Shown: positions 54,182-63,741, counted from the stretch's first letter. The stretch: DNA of 64,000 bases from Micromonospora narathiwatensis (GCF_900089605.1 NZ_LT594324.1:2666001-2730000); one strand, 5' to 3'. Translations and numbers: made by a program. Notes: generated by a model from the letters alone, not told the origin.

Positions 54182-55261
54182 TCACCCCACCCGGTAGGGC
54201 TCCGCGTCGGCGGCCCGCAGGTCGAGGCCGTTGCCTGGCCGGTCCAGCGGCACCGCGGCACCGCCCCCGGTGGCCGGCACCGCCCCGTCGAAGAACATCG
54301 ACTCGATCCGGACGTGGTCGTGGAACCACTCCAGGTGGCGCAGGTTCGGCACCGCGGCGGCCACCGGCAGGTGCTGGTGCGGCGCGCAGTGCGCCGACAC
54401 CTGCAGGCCGGCCGCGGCGGCCACCGCCGCCGCGCGCAGGAACTCGGTGATGCCGCCGCAGCGCGTCACGTCGATCTGGAGGCAGTCGACGTACGGGGCC
54501 ATCCGGTGGAAGTAGACCAGGTCGAAGCCGTACTCGCCGGCCGCCACGTCCGGCCGGACCTGGTCCCGGACCAGCCCGAGACCGGCCAGGTCGTCGGAGC
54601 TGACCGGCTCCTCGTACCAGCGCACGTCCAGGTCGGCGGCGGCCCGCATCACGCGGACCGCCTGTTTGCGCTGGTAGGCGCCGTTCGCGTCGACGTACAG
54701 CTCGGTGTCGTCGCCGATGGTCCGTCGGGCGGCGGCCATCCGGGCCAGGTCGCGCGGCACCTCGGTACCCCAGGACTCCCCTATCTTGATCTTCACCCGG
54801 GGGATGCCCTGGTCGTGCACCCAGCCGGCCAGCTGGCGGTGCTGCCGCTCGTCGTCGTACGTGGTGAAGCCGCCGCTGCCGTAGACCGGCACCTCCCGGC
54901 GGGCGGCGCCGAGCAGCCGGGCCAGCGGTAGGCCGTGCCGGCGGGCCTTGAGGTCCCAGACCGCGCAGTCGGCGGCCGACAGCGCCAGCCCGGCCACCCC
55001 GGGCCGCCCGGCGTTGCGCAGCTCGCGCTGCATGACCGTCCAGACGGCCGGCACGTCGTCCGGGTCCAGGTCGGTCACCAACGGGGCGAACAGCTCCGTC
55101 ACCACCGGCGCCACGGCCGCCGGCCCGTAGGTCCAGCCGAGGCCGGTGTGCCCGTCGGCCTCCGCCCGGACGAGCGTGAGGGTGGTGCTGGACCAGGCGA
55201 GGGTGCCGTCGCCCGCCGGGGCGTCGGTGGGCACCCGGTAGACCGCCGCGGTCAGCCGCAT
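54182..55261 (-). CDS. Enolase superfamily (mandelate racemase/muconate-lactonizing type) enzyme
   Basis: 359-residue enzyme with intact active-site set: Lys157/Lys159 (VKIKIGES), Asp191 (VDANGAYQ), Glu217 or Glu218 (WYEEPV), Glu243 (AGEYGFD), and the Asp264-His291 dyad (QIDVTRCGG, VSAHCAPH). It would abstract a proton alpha to a carboxylate, as in sugar-acid dehydratases or racemases. Coordinates leave a 4-nt gap after the large FAD/Fe-S oxidoreductase, so it is co-transcribed. A sugar acid or hydroxy acid is the likely substrate, which fits the neighbouring dehydrogenase. Confidence 0.92.
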   Translation of the reverse strand: MRLTAAVYRVPTDAPAGDGTLAWSSTTLTLVRAEADGHTGLGWTYGPAAVAPVVTELFAPLVTDLDPDDVPAVWTVMQRELRNAGRPGVAGLALSAADCAVWDLKARRHGLPLARLLGAARREVPVYGSGGFTTYDDERQHRQLAGWVHDQGIPRVKIKIGESWGTEVPRDLARMAAARRTIGDDTELYVDANGAYQRKQAVRVMRAAADLDVRWYEEPVSSDDLAGLGLVRDQVRPDVAAGEYGFDLVYFHRMAPYVDCLQIDVTRCGGITEFLRAAAVAAAAGLQVSAHCAPHQHLPVAAAVPNLRHLEWFHDHVRIESMFFDGAVPATGGGAAVPLDRPGNGLDLRAADAEPYRVG

Positions 55262-55265
55262 CCGG

Positions 55266-58200
55266 TCACCGTCCCCGCCGGGCCGACCGGGCCGCGAGGG
55301 CGGCCGCCGGAGCCAGCGCGGCCAGGCCGACCAGCCCGGCGGCGGCCCACCGGGTGGCCCGTGACGGCGGCGCCGGTCGGTGTGCCCAGCTGTGCTCGGG
55401 CCGCGGCGGGACGGACCCGCCGTGCAGGCCGGCGCGGAGCAGCTCGGCCAGGTGGATCGCGGTGCGACCGTCCGCCGCGCTCTGTTCGACCTGGATACGG
55501 CAGCTGAAGCCGTCGGCGAGGATGACGTCGGTGTCGGCGGCGTCCCGTACGGCGGGCAGCAGCACTCGTTCGGCGCACGCCTCGGAGACCTCGTAGTGCC
55601 CCTGGGCGAAGCCGAAGTCGCCGGCCAGGCCGCAGCAGCCGGAGTCGAGGAAGTCGGCGCGTACCCCGGCGTCGGCCAGTACCGCCTGGTCGGCGGCGGT
55701 GCCCAGGATCGCGTGCTGGTGGCAGTGGGTCTGGATCAGGGCGTGCGCCGGCAGCCGGGGCGGCCGCCAGCCCGGGCTGTGGTCGTGCAGCAGCTCGGCC
55801 AGGGTGACCGTCTGCTCGCGCAGCTTGGCGACGTCCTGGTCGTCGGGGAACAGCTCGCGGGCGTCGCTGCGGAACACTGCCGCGCAGCTCGGCTCCAGCC
55901 CGACCACCCGGGTGCCGGCCCGCAGGTGCGGGCGCAGCACGTCCACCGTCCGCTGGAGCACCCGCTTGGCGATGCCGAGCTGGCCGGTGGAGATCCAGGT
56001 CAGGCCGCAGCAGACCGGCCGGTCCGGCACCCGTACCCGCCAGCCGGCCGCCTCCAGCACCTCGACCGCGGCCCGGCCGACGCCGGGGTGCAGGTGGTTG
56101 GTGAAGGTGTCCGGCCAGAGCAGCACCTCGCCGCGGGAGCCGTCGCCGTGGGGCGTTCGGCGGGCGAACCAGTGCTGGAACGACTCCGGGGCGAACAGCG
56201 GGATGTCGCGGCGCTGGTCGATCCCGCCGATCACCTTGGCGAGCCGGTTCAACCCGGGGGCCTGGGCCAGCGCGTTCACCGTCCGGGGCGCGGTGGCGGC
56301 GAGCGCGGCCACCACCGGCAGCCAGCCCATGGAGTAGTGCGACCGGGGGCGCAGCCGGCCGGCGTAGTGGTGGGACAGGAACTCCGCCTTGTAGGTGGCC
56401 ATGTCGACGTTGACCGGGCAGTCCGCCTTGCAGCCCTTGCAGGCCAGGCAGAGGTCGAGGGCGTCCCGGACGGCGTCGGAGCGCCAGCCCTCCCCGACGA
56501 CCCCGCCGCGGGCGGTGCCGTCGAGCATCTCGAACAGCAGCCGGGCCCGGCCCCGCGTCGAGTGCTCCTCCTCCCGGGTGACCATGTACGACGGGCACAT
56601 CACCCCGCCGTGCTGTCGCCGGCACTCGCCGACACCGACGCAGCGCAGCACGGCCCGGCCGAAGCTGCCGGAGTCGTCGGGGTAGTGGAAGTGGGTCGAC
56701 ACGTCGCCGTGGTTGTAGTCGACCCCGATCCGCAGGTGGCTGTCGAGCGGGTAGGGGGCGACGGCCTTGCCCGGGTTCATCCGGTCGGCCGGGTCGAAGA
56801 TGGCCTTGAGCTGCCCGAACGCGCGGATCAGCCGGTCGCCGAACATCTTCGGCAGCAGTTCGCCCCGGGACTGGCCGTCGCCGTGCTCGCCGGAGAAGGA
56901 TCCGCCGTAGGACACCACGAGGTCCGCGGCGTGCTCGACGAACGAGCGGAACTGCCGTACGCCGTCGGCCGTGTCCAGCTTGAACGGGATCCGGGTGTGC
57001 ACGCACCCCTGCCCGAAGTGCCCGTACAGCGACGCCTGCTCGAAGCCGTACTCGCGGAAGAGTCGATCGAGATTTCGCAGGTAGTCGCCGAGCCGGTCCG
57101 GCGGGACGGCCGAGTCCTCCCAGCCCTCCCAGGTGTCCGCCTCGCCGGGCACCCGGGCGGTCGCGCCGAGGCCGGACTCGCGGACGCCCCACATCTGCTC
57201 CTCGTGGGCCTCGTCGTCGAAGCGGTGCACGGTCGGCCCGCCGTCGCGCCGCAACGCGTGCAGCATCCGCGCGACGGCTGCCTCCGCCTCCTCGGGTGTG
57301 TCGCCGCCCAGTTGCACCATCAACCAGCCGCCGCCCTGCGGCAGCAGGTGTACGGCGGCGGCGTGCAGGTGCTTGCGCTTCTCGAAGTTGATCAGCTTGT
57401 CGTCGAGGCCCTCCAGCGCGATCGGGTTGTGCGGCAGGACGTGCTTCACGTCGTCGGCCGCGGCGGCGATGTCCGGGTAGCCGAGGAAGACCATCGCCTT
57501 GGCCGGCACCACCGGGACCAGCCTCAGCCGGGCCCGCAGCACGGTGACCAGGGTGTTCTCCGAGCCGACCAGCGCCTGCCCCACGTGGAAGCGCTTCTCG
57601 GGCAGCAGGCTGTCCAGGCCGTAGCCGGAGACCCGACGCGGGATGTCCGGGTAGCGGGTGCGGATGTCGCTCAGGTACTCGTCCCGCAGGGCCCGCAACT
57701 GGCGGTAGATCTCGGCCGGCCGGCCGCCCCGGCGCTGGATCTCGGCGTACGCCTCGTCGCTGGTCTCACCGACCCACATCCGGGTGCCGTCGTAGAGCAG
57801 CACCTCCATCTCGACGAGGTTGTCGACCGTCTTGCCGGTGCGCTGCGCGGTCGACCCGCAGGAGTTGTTGCCGATCATCCCGCCGATGGTGCAGTGGGTG
57901 TGGGTCGACGGCTTGGGGCCGAACTCCAGGCGGTACGGGGCCAGCAACTCGTTGAGCGTGTCGAGCACGATGCCGGGCTCCACCAGGCAGGTCTTCGCCT
58001 CGGCGTCCACCTCGATCAGCCGGTTGCAGTACTTCGACCAGTCGATCACGACGGCGGTGTTCGTGCACTCGCCGGCCAGGCTCGTGCCGCCGCCCCGGGA
58101 GAGCACCGGGACGTCCATCCGGCGGCACACCGCGATCGCGGCGACGGCGGCCTCGACGGTACGCGGCACGACCACGCCGAGCGGCACCTGCCGGTAGTTG

Positions 58201-58370
58201 GAACCGTCGGTGGAGTACGCGCCGCGTGAGCCGGAGTCGAAGCGGACCTCGCCGTCGACCACCGGGCGCAGCTGTGCGGCCAGCGCGTCGAGGTCCACGC
58301 CGCCGGCGGGCGCGGGCGCCCGGGTCACCGGGTCGGGCAGCGCGACCGGACGAGCGGCGACCCGGGTCAT
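55266..58370 (-). CDS. FAD-linked oxidase fused to Fe-S (GlpC-like) domain; D-lactate/2-hydroxyacid dehydrogenase-like
   Basis: 1034-residue fusion. Residues about 25-560 form a vanillyl-alcohol-oxidase-type FAD domain (VVVPRTVEAAVAAIAVC, VLSRGGGTSLAGECT, IGGMIGNNSCGS, SFSGEHGDGQSRGEL). The middle has 4Fe-4S ferredoxin-like Cys clusters (CVGVGECRRQHGGVMCPSY and CLACKGCKADCPVNVDM). The C-terminal part has CCG-type domains (CCGLTW, SGCCGLAGDFGF) and finally a membrane helix (AAAGLVGLAALAPAAALAA). It resembles D-lactate or D-2-hydroxyglutarate dehydrogenases that pass electrons through Fe-S centres. The start overlaps the preceding gene's stop (ATGA). Confidence 0.93.
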   Translation of the reverse strand: MTRVAARPVALPDPVTRAPAPAGGVDLDALAAQLRPVVDGEVRFDSGSRGAYSTDGSNYRQVPLGVVVPRTVEAAVAAIAVCRRMDVPVLSRGGGTSLAGECTNTAVVIDWSKYCNRLIEVDAEAKTCLVEPGIVLDTLNELLAPYRLEFGPKPSTHTHCTIGGMIGNNSCGSTAQRTGKTVDNLVEMEVLLYDGTRMWVGETSDEAYAEIQRRGGRPAEIYRQLRALRDEYLSDIRTRYPDIPRRVSGYGLDSLLPEKRFHVGQALVGSENTLVTVLRARLRLVPVVPAKAMVFLGYPDIAAAADDVKHVLPHNPIALEGLDDKLINFEKRKHLHAAAVHLLPQGGGWLMVQLGGDTPEEAEAAVARMLHALRRDGGPTVHRFDDEAHEEQMWGVRESGLGATARVPGEADTWEGWEDSAVPPDRLGDYLRNLDRLFREYGFEQASLYGHFGQGCVHTRIPFKLDTADGVRQFRSFVEHAADLVVSYGGSFSGEHGDGQSRGELLPKMFGDRLIRAFGQLKAIFDPADRMNPGKAVAPYPLDSHLRIGVDYNHGDVSTHFHYPDDSGSFGRAVLRCVGVGECRRQHGGVMCPSYMVTREEEHSTRGRARLLFEMLDGTARGGVVGEGWRSDAVRDALDLCLACKGCKADCPVNVDMATYKAEFLSHHYAGRLRPRSHYSMGWLPVVAALAATAPRTVNALAQAPGLNRLAKVIGGIDQRRDIPLFAPESFQHWFARRTPHGDGSRGEVLLWPDTFTNHLHPGVGRAAVEVLEAAGWRVRVPDRPVCCGLTWISTGQLGIAKRVLQRTVDVLRPHLRAGTRVVGLEPSCAAVFRSDARELFPDDQDVAKLREQTVTLAELLHDHSPGWRPPRLPAHALIQTHCHQHAILGTAADQAVLADAGVRADFLDSGCCGLAGDFGFAQGHYEVSEACAERVLLPAVRDAADTDVILADGFSCRIQVEQSAADGRTAIHLAELLRAGLHGGSVPPRPEHSWAHRPAPPSRATRWAAAGLVGLAALAPAAALAARSARRGR

Positions 58371-60133
58371 GACCGCAACTCGTTGATCTTGTCTCGGGCG
58401 ACGGTGGCCACGGTGGCCACCTTGTGCGGCTGGCCGCGCAGGAACGCCTCGGTGAAGTGCTTCGCCTGGTCGTACTGGACCTTGCCGGGCATCGGCGGCT
58501 CGTTCGGGTTGACGTCGCAGTCGACCAGCGCCGGACCCGGGTGGGCGAGGGCCTCCCGGATCACCCCGGGCAACGCCTTCGGGTCGGTGACCTTCGCGCC
58601 GTATCCGCCGCAGGCCCGGGCCCAGGCGCCGAAGTCCGCCTCCGGCTGCTGGTGCCGCACCGCGTACTCGGGGTAGCCGAGGATGATCTGCTCCCAGAGA
58701 ATCTGCCCGTACGCGTTGTTGTTGTTGATGATCACCTTGATCGGCAGCTCATGCCGGACGGCGGTGAGGAACTCGGCCATCAGCATGGCGAACCCGCCGT
58801 CGCCGACGAAGGCGATCACCTGCCGGCCCGGGTACGCGTGCTGCATGGCGACCGCGTACGGCAGGCCCGGCGCCATCGTGGCCAGATTGCCCGACAGGTA
58901 GAACTCCCGGTTGCCGCGGATGGTCCAGTGCCGGGCCGCCCAGGTGGCGATGGTGCCGGAGTCGCAGGTGAGGATCGCGTCGGAGGTGGCCGCCTCGTCG
59001 ACGCAGCTGATCAGGTACTGCGGGGCGATCGGGTCACGGGATCCGTCCTGCAGGGCGACCATTTCCCTACGCCAGGTGTCCCGCTCCCGCTGGTACTTGG
59101 TCAGGAAGGACCGGTCGGAGCGGGGCTGCAGCATCGGCAGCAGCTGCTGCAACGCCAGCCGGGCGTCGGCGGTGACCGCCGCGTCCACCGGCAGCCGCAG
59201 GCCGATCAGGCTGGCGTCGATGTCGATCTGCACCACCCGGGCCTGCCCCGGCTTCGGCAGGTACTTCCCGTACGGGAAGGAGGTGCCGACCATCAGCAGG
59301 GTGTCGCACTCCTCCATCAGCTCCTCGCTCGGCCTGGTGCCGAGCAGGCCGAGGCCGCCGGTGGTGAGCGGGTGGTCGTCGGGAACCACCATCTTGCCCG
59401 ACAGCGTCTTGACGATCGGGCTGGCGAGCGCCTCCGCCACCGCGATGATCTCGTCGCGGGCGTGCCGGGCGCCGACGCCGACCAGCATGGCCACCCTCTT
59501 GCCGGCGTTGAGCACCTCCGCCGCCCGGGCCAGGTCGGCCTGCCCCGCCGGCACCGGCGGCTGCGAGGCGACGGGACTGCTCGTCGGCGGCTCGCCCGGG
59601 CTGACATGCCGGTACGGGTCCGTCCCCGCCGCGGCGACCTGCACGTCGTTGGGAAAGGTCAGGTGGGCCACCGTTCGCATGGCCAGGGCGTGCCGGATGG
59701 CGATGTCCACCACCCCGGGCACCTGCTGCGGGTTGGTGACCATCAGGTTGTAGGCCGCCACGTCCTGGTAGAGCAGTTCGGTGTGCACCTCCTGCTGGTA
59801 GTGGGCGCCGAGCACCGAGGTCTCCTGCATGCCGGTGATGGCCAGCACCGGCATGTGGTCGAGTTTGGCGTCGTACAGGCCGTTGAGCAGGTGGATGGCG
59901 CCCGGGCCGGAGGTGGCGGCGCAGACGCCGAGGCGGCCGGTGGCCTTGGCGTAGCCGGTGGCCATGAAGGCCGCCGCCTCCTCGTGGTGCACCAGGACGA
60001 ACCTCAGCTTCTCCCGCTGCCGGCGAAAACCCTCCATCAGTCCGTTGATGCCGTCGCCGGGCAGGCCGAAGACGGTGTCGACGCCCCACTCCACCAGTCG
60101 TCGGGCCAGGCTGTCGCCTACGATCTCCTGCAC
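58367..60133 (-). CDS. Thiamine pyrophosphate enzyme, pyruvate oxidase/dehydrogenase (PoxB)-like
   Basis: 588-residue TPP enzyme of the acetolactate synthase superfamily. The N-terminal Glu region is HHEEAAAFMATGYAK, the middle FAD/nucleotide-like domain has VAMLVGVGARHARDEI, and the TPP/Mg motif is FVGDGGFAMLMAEFLTAVR with VIINNNNAYG. Closest in pattern to actinomycete pyruvate oxidase (ubiquinone/menaquinone, PoxB-like). The GTG at 60133 is set by AGGAGG 6 nt upstream. It is first in the operon with the FAD/Fe-S oxidoreductase, both capable of feeding electrons to quinone. Confidence 0.92.
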   Translation of the reverse strand: MQEIVGDSLARRLVEWGVDTVFGLPGDGINGLMEGFRRQREKLRFVLVHHEEAAAFMATGYAKATGRLGVCAATSGPGAIHLLNGLYDAKLDHMPVLAITGMQETSVLGAHYQQEVHTELLYQDVAAYNLMVTNPQQVPGVVDIAIRHALAMRTVAHLTFPNDVQVAAAGTDPYRHVSPGEPPTSSPVASQPPVPAGQADLARAAEVLNAGKRVAMLVGVGARHARDEIIAVAEALASPIVKTLSGKMVVPDDHPLTTGGLGLLGTRPSEELMEECDTLLMVGTSFPYGKYLPKPGQARVVQIDIDASLIGLRLPVDAAVTADARLALQQLLPMLQPRSDRSFLTKYQRERDTWRREMVALQDGSRDPIAPQYLISCVDEAATSDAILTCDSGTIATWAARHWTIRGNREFYLSGNLATMAPGLPYAVAMQHAYPGRQVIAFVGDGGFAMLMAEFLTAVRHELPIKVIINNNNAYGQILWEQIILGYPEYAVRHQQPEADFGAWARACGGYGAKVTDPKALPGVIREALAHPGPALVDCDVNPNEPPMPGKVQYDQAKHFTEAFLRGQPHKVATVATVARDKINELRS

Positions 60134-60341
60134 CTCACGCCTCCTGATCTGGGCTTGCGGGCGGCTCGCCGGCGGCGGGCGCCGGGGGCAGCGGGCGAAG
60201 CCGGGCATCGGACGTCCCGGTGGTCACCGGCCTGTCCCGATGCCCCGCCAGCTACCCGCGCCCATTGCCGGCAAACCTCCGATCTCATGGGATGCCCAGC
60301 AGCGGAGGCGCCGGTAGCGCCGCGGGCCGGGTCGACCAGCC

Positions 60342-62075
60342 TCATTCAGCCGGATCGCGCGGCCGTGCGCGGTCCCCGCCTCGCTGCCCGCGCCGCCGTC
60401 GGCGGTCGACGAGGAGGCCGACCAGCAGCGATCCGGCGGCGGCGACACGGCCCCAGCGCCGCAGGGCGGTGCGTACCCGGCCGGGCGGCGGGGGCGGCGG
60501 CGGGCCGGGCACCACCACCCGGTCGACCCCGGGGTACGCGAGCCGGGACGCCTCGACCGCCTCCGCCTCGGAGCGCACCGCGCGGCTGCCGGCGAGGGCC
60601 ACCTGTCCGGCCTCGTCGCGGTAGCGCCACCGCCACAGCCCGCCGTCCGGCCACAGCTCGACCCGCTCCCCCGGCCGGTCCGGGGCCGGGATCTCGACGC
60701 CACCCTCGTCCGCCCGTGGCGCCGGGGCGCGGCCGGCGGCCCGCCGCAGGTCCGCCCGGGTCAGCTCGCCGAGACTGGCGGCGTCGCCGCGGCGCAGCGC
60801 CCGCGCGATCAGGTAGGCGACCAGACCGGTCACCACGGGCAGCACGAGCGCCAGCACCCGGAACAGTCCGAGCAGGTCGTAGACGGGCACCCGCAGCAGG
60901 CGGGCGAGGATGTCGTCCCCGCCGGCGACCACGAGCACCACGTAGAACGTCAGCGCGGCGACGCCCACGCCCAGCCGGACCGGGTGGTCGCGGGGCCGGT
61001 CGAGCAGCTGGTGCGCCCGGCGGTCCCGGATGCGCAGGCGTTCGACGAACGGCCAGGCGTAGAGGGCGAGGAAGGTGACCGCGCCGAGCACCACACCCGG
61101 GAAGAACGGCCCCGGCACGAGGTACCCGGCGATCCGGAACTCCCACGGCGGGAAGAGGCGCAGCGCCCCGTCGCCCCAGGCGATGTACCAGTCCGGCTGG
61201 GCCGGCGAGGTGGACTGGGCCGGCTCGAACGGGCCGTAGAGCCAGACCGGGTTGATCTGCACCAGGCCGCCGAGGGCGAACAGCACCGCCAGCACCCAGG
61301 CGAAGAGGGCGAGCGTACGCAGCGTGTAGCTGGGCCACAGCCGGGACCCCACCACGTTGTGCTCGGTCCGTCCGGGGCCCGGGAACTGGCTGTGCTTCTG
61401 CCGGACCAGGATGCCCAGGTGCAGTGACACGAGGGCGACCAGGATGGCGGGCACCAGCAGCACGTGGGTGATGAACAGCCGCGGGATCAGCGAGTCGGAG
61501 GGGAACTCACCGCCGAGGCCCAGCGCCACCAGCCACGTACCGACCAGGGGGATCGACTCCACCACCGAGACGAGGATCCGCAGGCCCAGACCGGAGAGCA
61601 GGTCGTCGGGCAGGGAGTAGCCGGTGAAGCCGTTGGCCAGGGCGAGGGCGAGCATGGTGACGCCGATCAGCCAGTTCAGTTCGCGCGGTTTCCGGAACGC
61701 CCCGGTGAAGAAGATCCGCATCAGGTGCAGCAGGATCGCCGCGACGAAGAGCAGCGCCGCCCAGTGGTGGGTCTGCCGGATCAGCAGGCCGGCCCGTACG
61801 TCCCAGCTCAGCCGGACCGTCGAGGCGTACGCGGCGGAGGTGGTGGCGCCGTCCAGCGGCGCGTACTCGCCGTGGTAGACGCGGTCGGCGGAGCTGGCGT
61901 CGAAGAAGAAGGTCAGGTAGATGCCGGTCAGGATCAGCGCGACGAACGAATAGAGCGCGAGTTCGCCCAGCATGAACGCCCAGTGGTCGGGGAAGACCTT
62001 CGCCAGCGCGCGCCGGGTGATCGGGGAGAGCCGCAGCCGGTCGTCCAGCGCCCGGGCCAGCCGGTCGGTGATCAC
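60342..62075 (-). CDS. qcrB: Cytochrome b subunit of the bc complex, with C-terminal extension
   Basis: 577-residue QcrB. Heme b ligands are placed as His103/His117 and His204/His219 (IRQTHHWAALLFVAAILLH, THVLLVPAILVALVSLH), the actinobacterial/b6f-like spacing. The quinol-site block PEWY is replaced by PDWYIAWGDGALRLFP, the PDWY form seen in many actinobacteria. After about residue 430 the chain continues with a soluble region (470-522, WRWRYRDEAGQVALAGSRAVRSEAEA) resembling a DUF1508/YegP domain, then a Pro-rich linker and a basic tail. The ATG overlaps the Rieske gene's stop by 4 nt. Confidence 0.92.
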   Translation of the reverse strand: MITDRLARALDDRLRLSPITRRALAKVFPDHWAFMLGELALYSFVALILTGIYLTFFFDASSADRVYHGEYAPLDGATTSAAYASTVRLSWDVRAGLLIRQTHHWAALLFVAAILLHLMRIFFTGAFRKPRELNWLIGVTMLALALANGFTGYSLPDDLLSGLGLRILVSVVESIPLVGTWLVALGLGGEFPSDSLIPRLFITHVLLVPAILVALVSLHLGILVRQKHSQFPGPGRTEHNVVGSRLWPSYTLRTLALFAWVLAVLFALGGLVQINPVWLYGPFEPAQSTSPAQPDWYIAWGDGALRLFPPWEFRIAGYLVPGPFFPGVVLGAVTFLALYAWPFVERLRIRDRRAHQLLDRPRDHPVRLGVGVAALTFYVVLVVAGGDDILARLLRVPVYDLLGLFRVLALVLPVVTGLVAYLIARALRRGDAASLGELTRADLRRAAGRAPAPRADEGGVEIPAPDRPGERVELWPDGGLWRWRYRDEAGQVALAGSRAVRSEAEAVEASRLAYPGVDRVVVPGPPPPPPPGRVRTALRRWGRVAAAGSLLVGLLVDRRRRRGQRGGDRARPRDPAE

Positions 62076-62935
62076 GGCCGCCTCCAGAAGCCGGCGCCGG
62101 GCGGACCGGTGAAGTCACCGGTGGCGCGCAGGAACCCGTCCGGGCCGACCTCGATCGGCAGGCCCGGCAGCGGCCGGGCGGCCGGGCCGGCCACCGGGCG
62201 CGCGTCGGCCAGCAGGTCGAACGAGGACTGGTGGCAGGGGCAGAGCAGCCGTCCGGTGCCCTTGAGATAGAGCCGGACCGGGCAGCCGGCATGGGTGCAC
62301 AGCAGCGACCAGACGACCAGGCCGCCGAGGTGGCCGCCGGAGGGCGGCCGGGTGAAGCGTTCCGGTTCCAGCCGGACCGCGAAGGCGGGGCCGTCCCCGG
62401 AGTCGACGGAGCCCTCCGGGAACACCCCGACCAGCGTGTCGGCCGGCACGTCCTCGGGCCGCAGCGGCCGGCCCTGCTCGTCGACGAGCCGGACCCCCGG
62501 GCCCCACGGGGTGCTCGACAACGCCTGTGCCGGGCGCCGACGGTTCCAGGGCAGCAGCGAGCGCAGCGGGAACAGGACGGCGACGCCGAGCGCGGTCACC
62601 GCCAGCCCGAGGGCCGCCAGCAGGCCGCGCCGCCGGACCGGGCTGTCCGGCGCGGACAGCACCGCCGCCGTCATCGCCTGCTCGTCCGGCGGCGGGGTGA
62701 AGCCCTCGTGCTCCTCGACGTACCCGCCGACCGGGACGAGGTGCCGCCCCCACTGCGCGAGTCCCACGGCCAGCCCGGCGAGGGCCACCGCCAGGCAGAC
62801 GCCCTCCCACCGGGGGCCGGCGTTGAGCCCGTACGCCACGGCGAAGCCGACCGCCCCGGCCGCGCTGACCAGGAAGGCGGTGACGATGCGGCGGCCGGCC
62901 GCCCGTTCGGCCGCCGGGGGATGCCGGGCGCTCAC
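62072..62935 (-). CDS. qcrA: Rieske iron-sulfur subunit of the bc complex
   Basis: 287-residue QcrA with three N-terminal membrane helices (about residues 17-36, 46-62 and 104-122), as in actinobacterial QcrA. The Rieske boxes are CTHAGC (Cys213, His215 ligands; Cys218 disulfide) and CPCHQSSF (Cys232, His235 ligands; Cys234 disulfide). The [2Fe-2S] centre transfers electrons from quinol to the diheme QcrC. The GTG at 62935 overlaps the qcrC stop codon (GTGA). Confidence 0.93.
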   Translation of the reverse strand: MSARHPPAAERAAGRRIVTAFLVSAAGAVGFAVAYGLNAGPRWEGVCLAVALAGLAVGLAQWGRHLVPVGGYVEEHEGFTPPPDEQAMTAAVLSAPDSPVRRRGLLAALGLAVTALGVAVLFPLRSLLPWNRRRPAQALSSTPWGPGVRLVDEQGRPLRPEDVPADTLVGVFPEGSVDSGDGPAFAVRLEPERFTRPPSGGHLGGLVVWSLLCTHAGCPVRLYLKGTGRLLCPCHQSSFDLLADARPVAGPAARPLPGLPIEVGPDGFLRATGDFTGPPGAGFWRRP

Positions 62936-63738
62936 TGCCCTGCCCTCTGGCCCAGCCAGCGGACGGCGCCGACCAGCAGCACCAGCGTCACCAGCCAGGC
63001 CACCAGCCCCTCGGCGAGCGGACCCAGCCGCCCGAGCGGGTTGCCGCCCCGGTCCAGCCGCTCGCCGCGCAGTCGTCCCACGTACGTGGTCAGGTCGTTC
63101 ACCTGCGCGTCGCTGAGCACCTGGCTCGGGAAGACCGGCATCAGTCCGGGGCCGACCCGGATCGCCTCGGCGACCTGGGTGGGGGTGGCCCGGTCCAGCG
63201 GTGGGGCGATCCACCCGTTGGTCAGCACCGCGCCGGCGCCGGTCGCCCCGTGGCAGCCCGCGCAGTTCGCCGCGAACAGCTCCCGGCCCGAGCCGAGGTT
63301 CCCGGGAGCGACCCGCGGGATCTGCGGCCCGCCGCCGAAGCTCGACACGTGGTCGACCAGGGCCGCGATGTCGTCGGCCGAGAAGGCCGGTTGCCCGCGC
63401 CGGGCCTGCTGTTCCTCGTGCGTCAGCGGCATCCGTCCGGTGGAGACCTGGAAGTCCGCCGAGGCCGCGCCGACGTCGATCAGGGACGGTCCCAGCTGTG
63501 TGCCCTGCCCCTGTGGGCCGTGGCAGCTCGCGCAGCTCTCCAGGTAGAGCCGGCTGCCCCGGTCGCCCGGCCCGGGTGGGCCGGTGGTCGCGGTGGGCGC
63601 CGGGCCGGCGGTCGCGGTGGGGGTCGGTGTGGGGGCGAGCACCGCCGGGCCGGCGGCGAGCAGCAGCACCGCTCCCGCCGCGAGGGCCCGGTGCGGGTGC
63701 GCGGTGGGCAGCCGGGGCGCCGGTCGGGTACGCCGCAT
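62932..63738 (-). CDS. qcrC: Diheme cytochrome c subunit of the bc complex
   Basis: 268-residue QcrC with two CxxCH sites: CASCH (Cys69, Cys72, His73) and CAGCH (Cys159, Cys162, His163). The N-terminal helix (ALAAGAVLLLAAGPAVLA) is a signal or anchor, followed by a Pro/Thr linker. A C-terminal helix (GLVAWLVTLVLLVGAVRWL) anchors it in the membrane. In actinobacteria a diheme c replaces soluble cytochrome c and delivers electrons directly to the oxidase. It starts 3 nt after the upstream cytochrome gene. Confidence 0.93.
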   Translation of the reverse strand: MRRTRPAPRLPTAHPHRALAAGAVLLLAAGPAVLAPTPTPTATAGPAPTATTGPPGPGDRGSRLYLESCASCHGPQGQGTQLGPSLIDVGAASADFQVSTGRMPLTHEEQQARRGQPAFSADDIAALVDHVSSFGGGPQIPRVAPGNLGSGRELFAANCAGCHGATGAGAVLTNGWIAPPLDRATPTQVAEAIRVGPGLMPVFPSQVLSDAQVNDLTTYVGRLRGERLDRGGNPLGRLGPLAEGLVAWLVTLVLLVGAVRWLGQRAGQ

Positions 63739-63741
63739 GGC

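Noticed and set aside
55380..58229. A 949-codon rightward frame
   Set aside because: It is entirely antisense to the FAD/Fe-S oxidoreductase and has the low-complexity composition of a shadow frame.
58424..61078. An 884-codon rightward frame
   Set aside because: Antisense to the TPP-enzyme and cytochrome b genes, with no domain signature.
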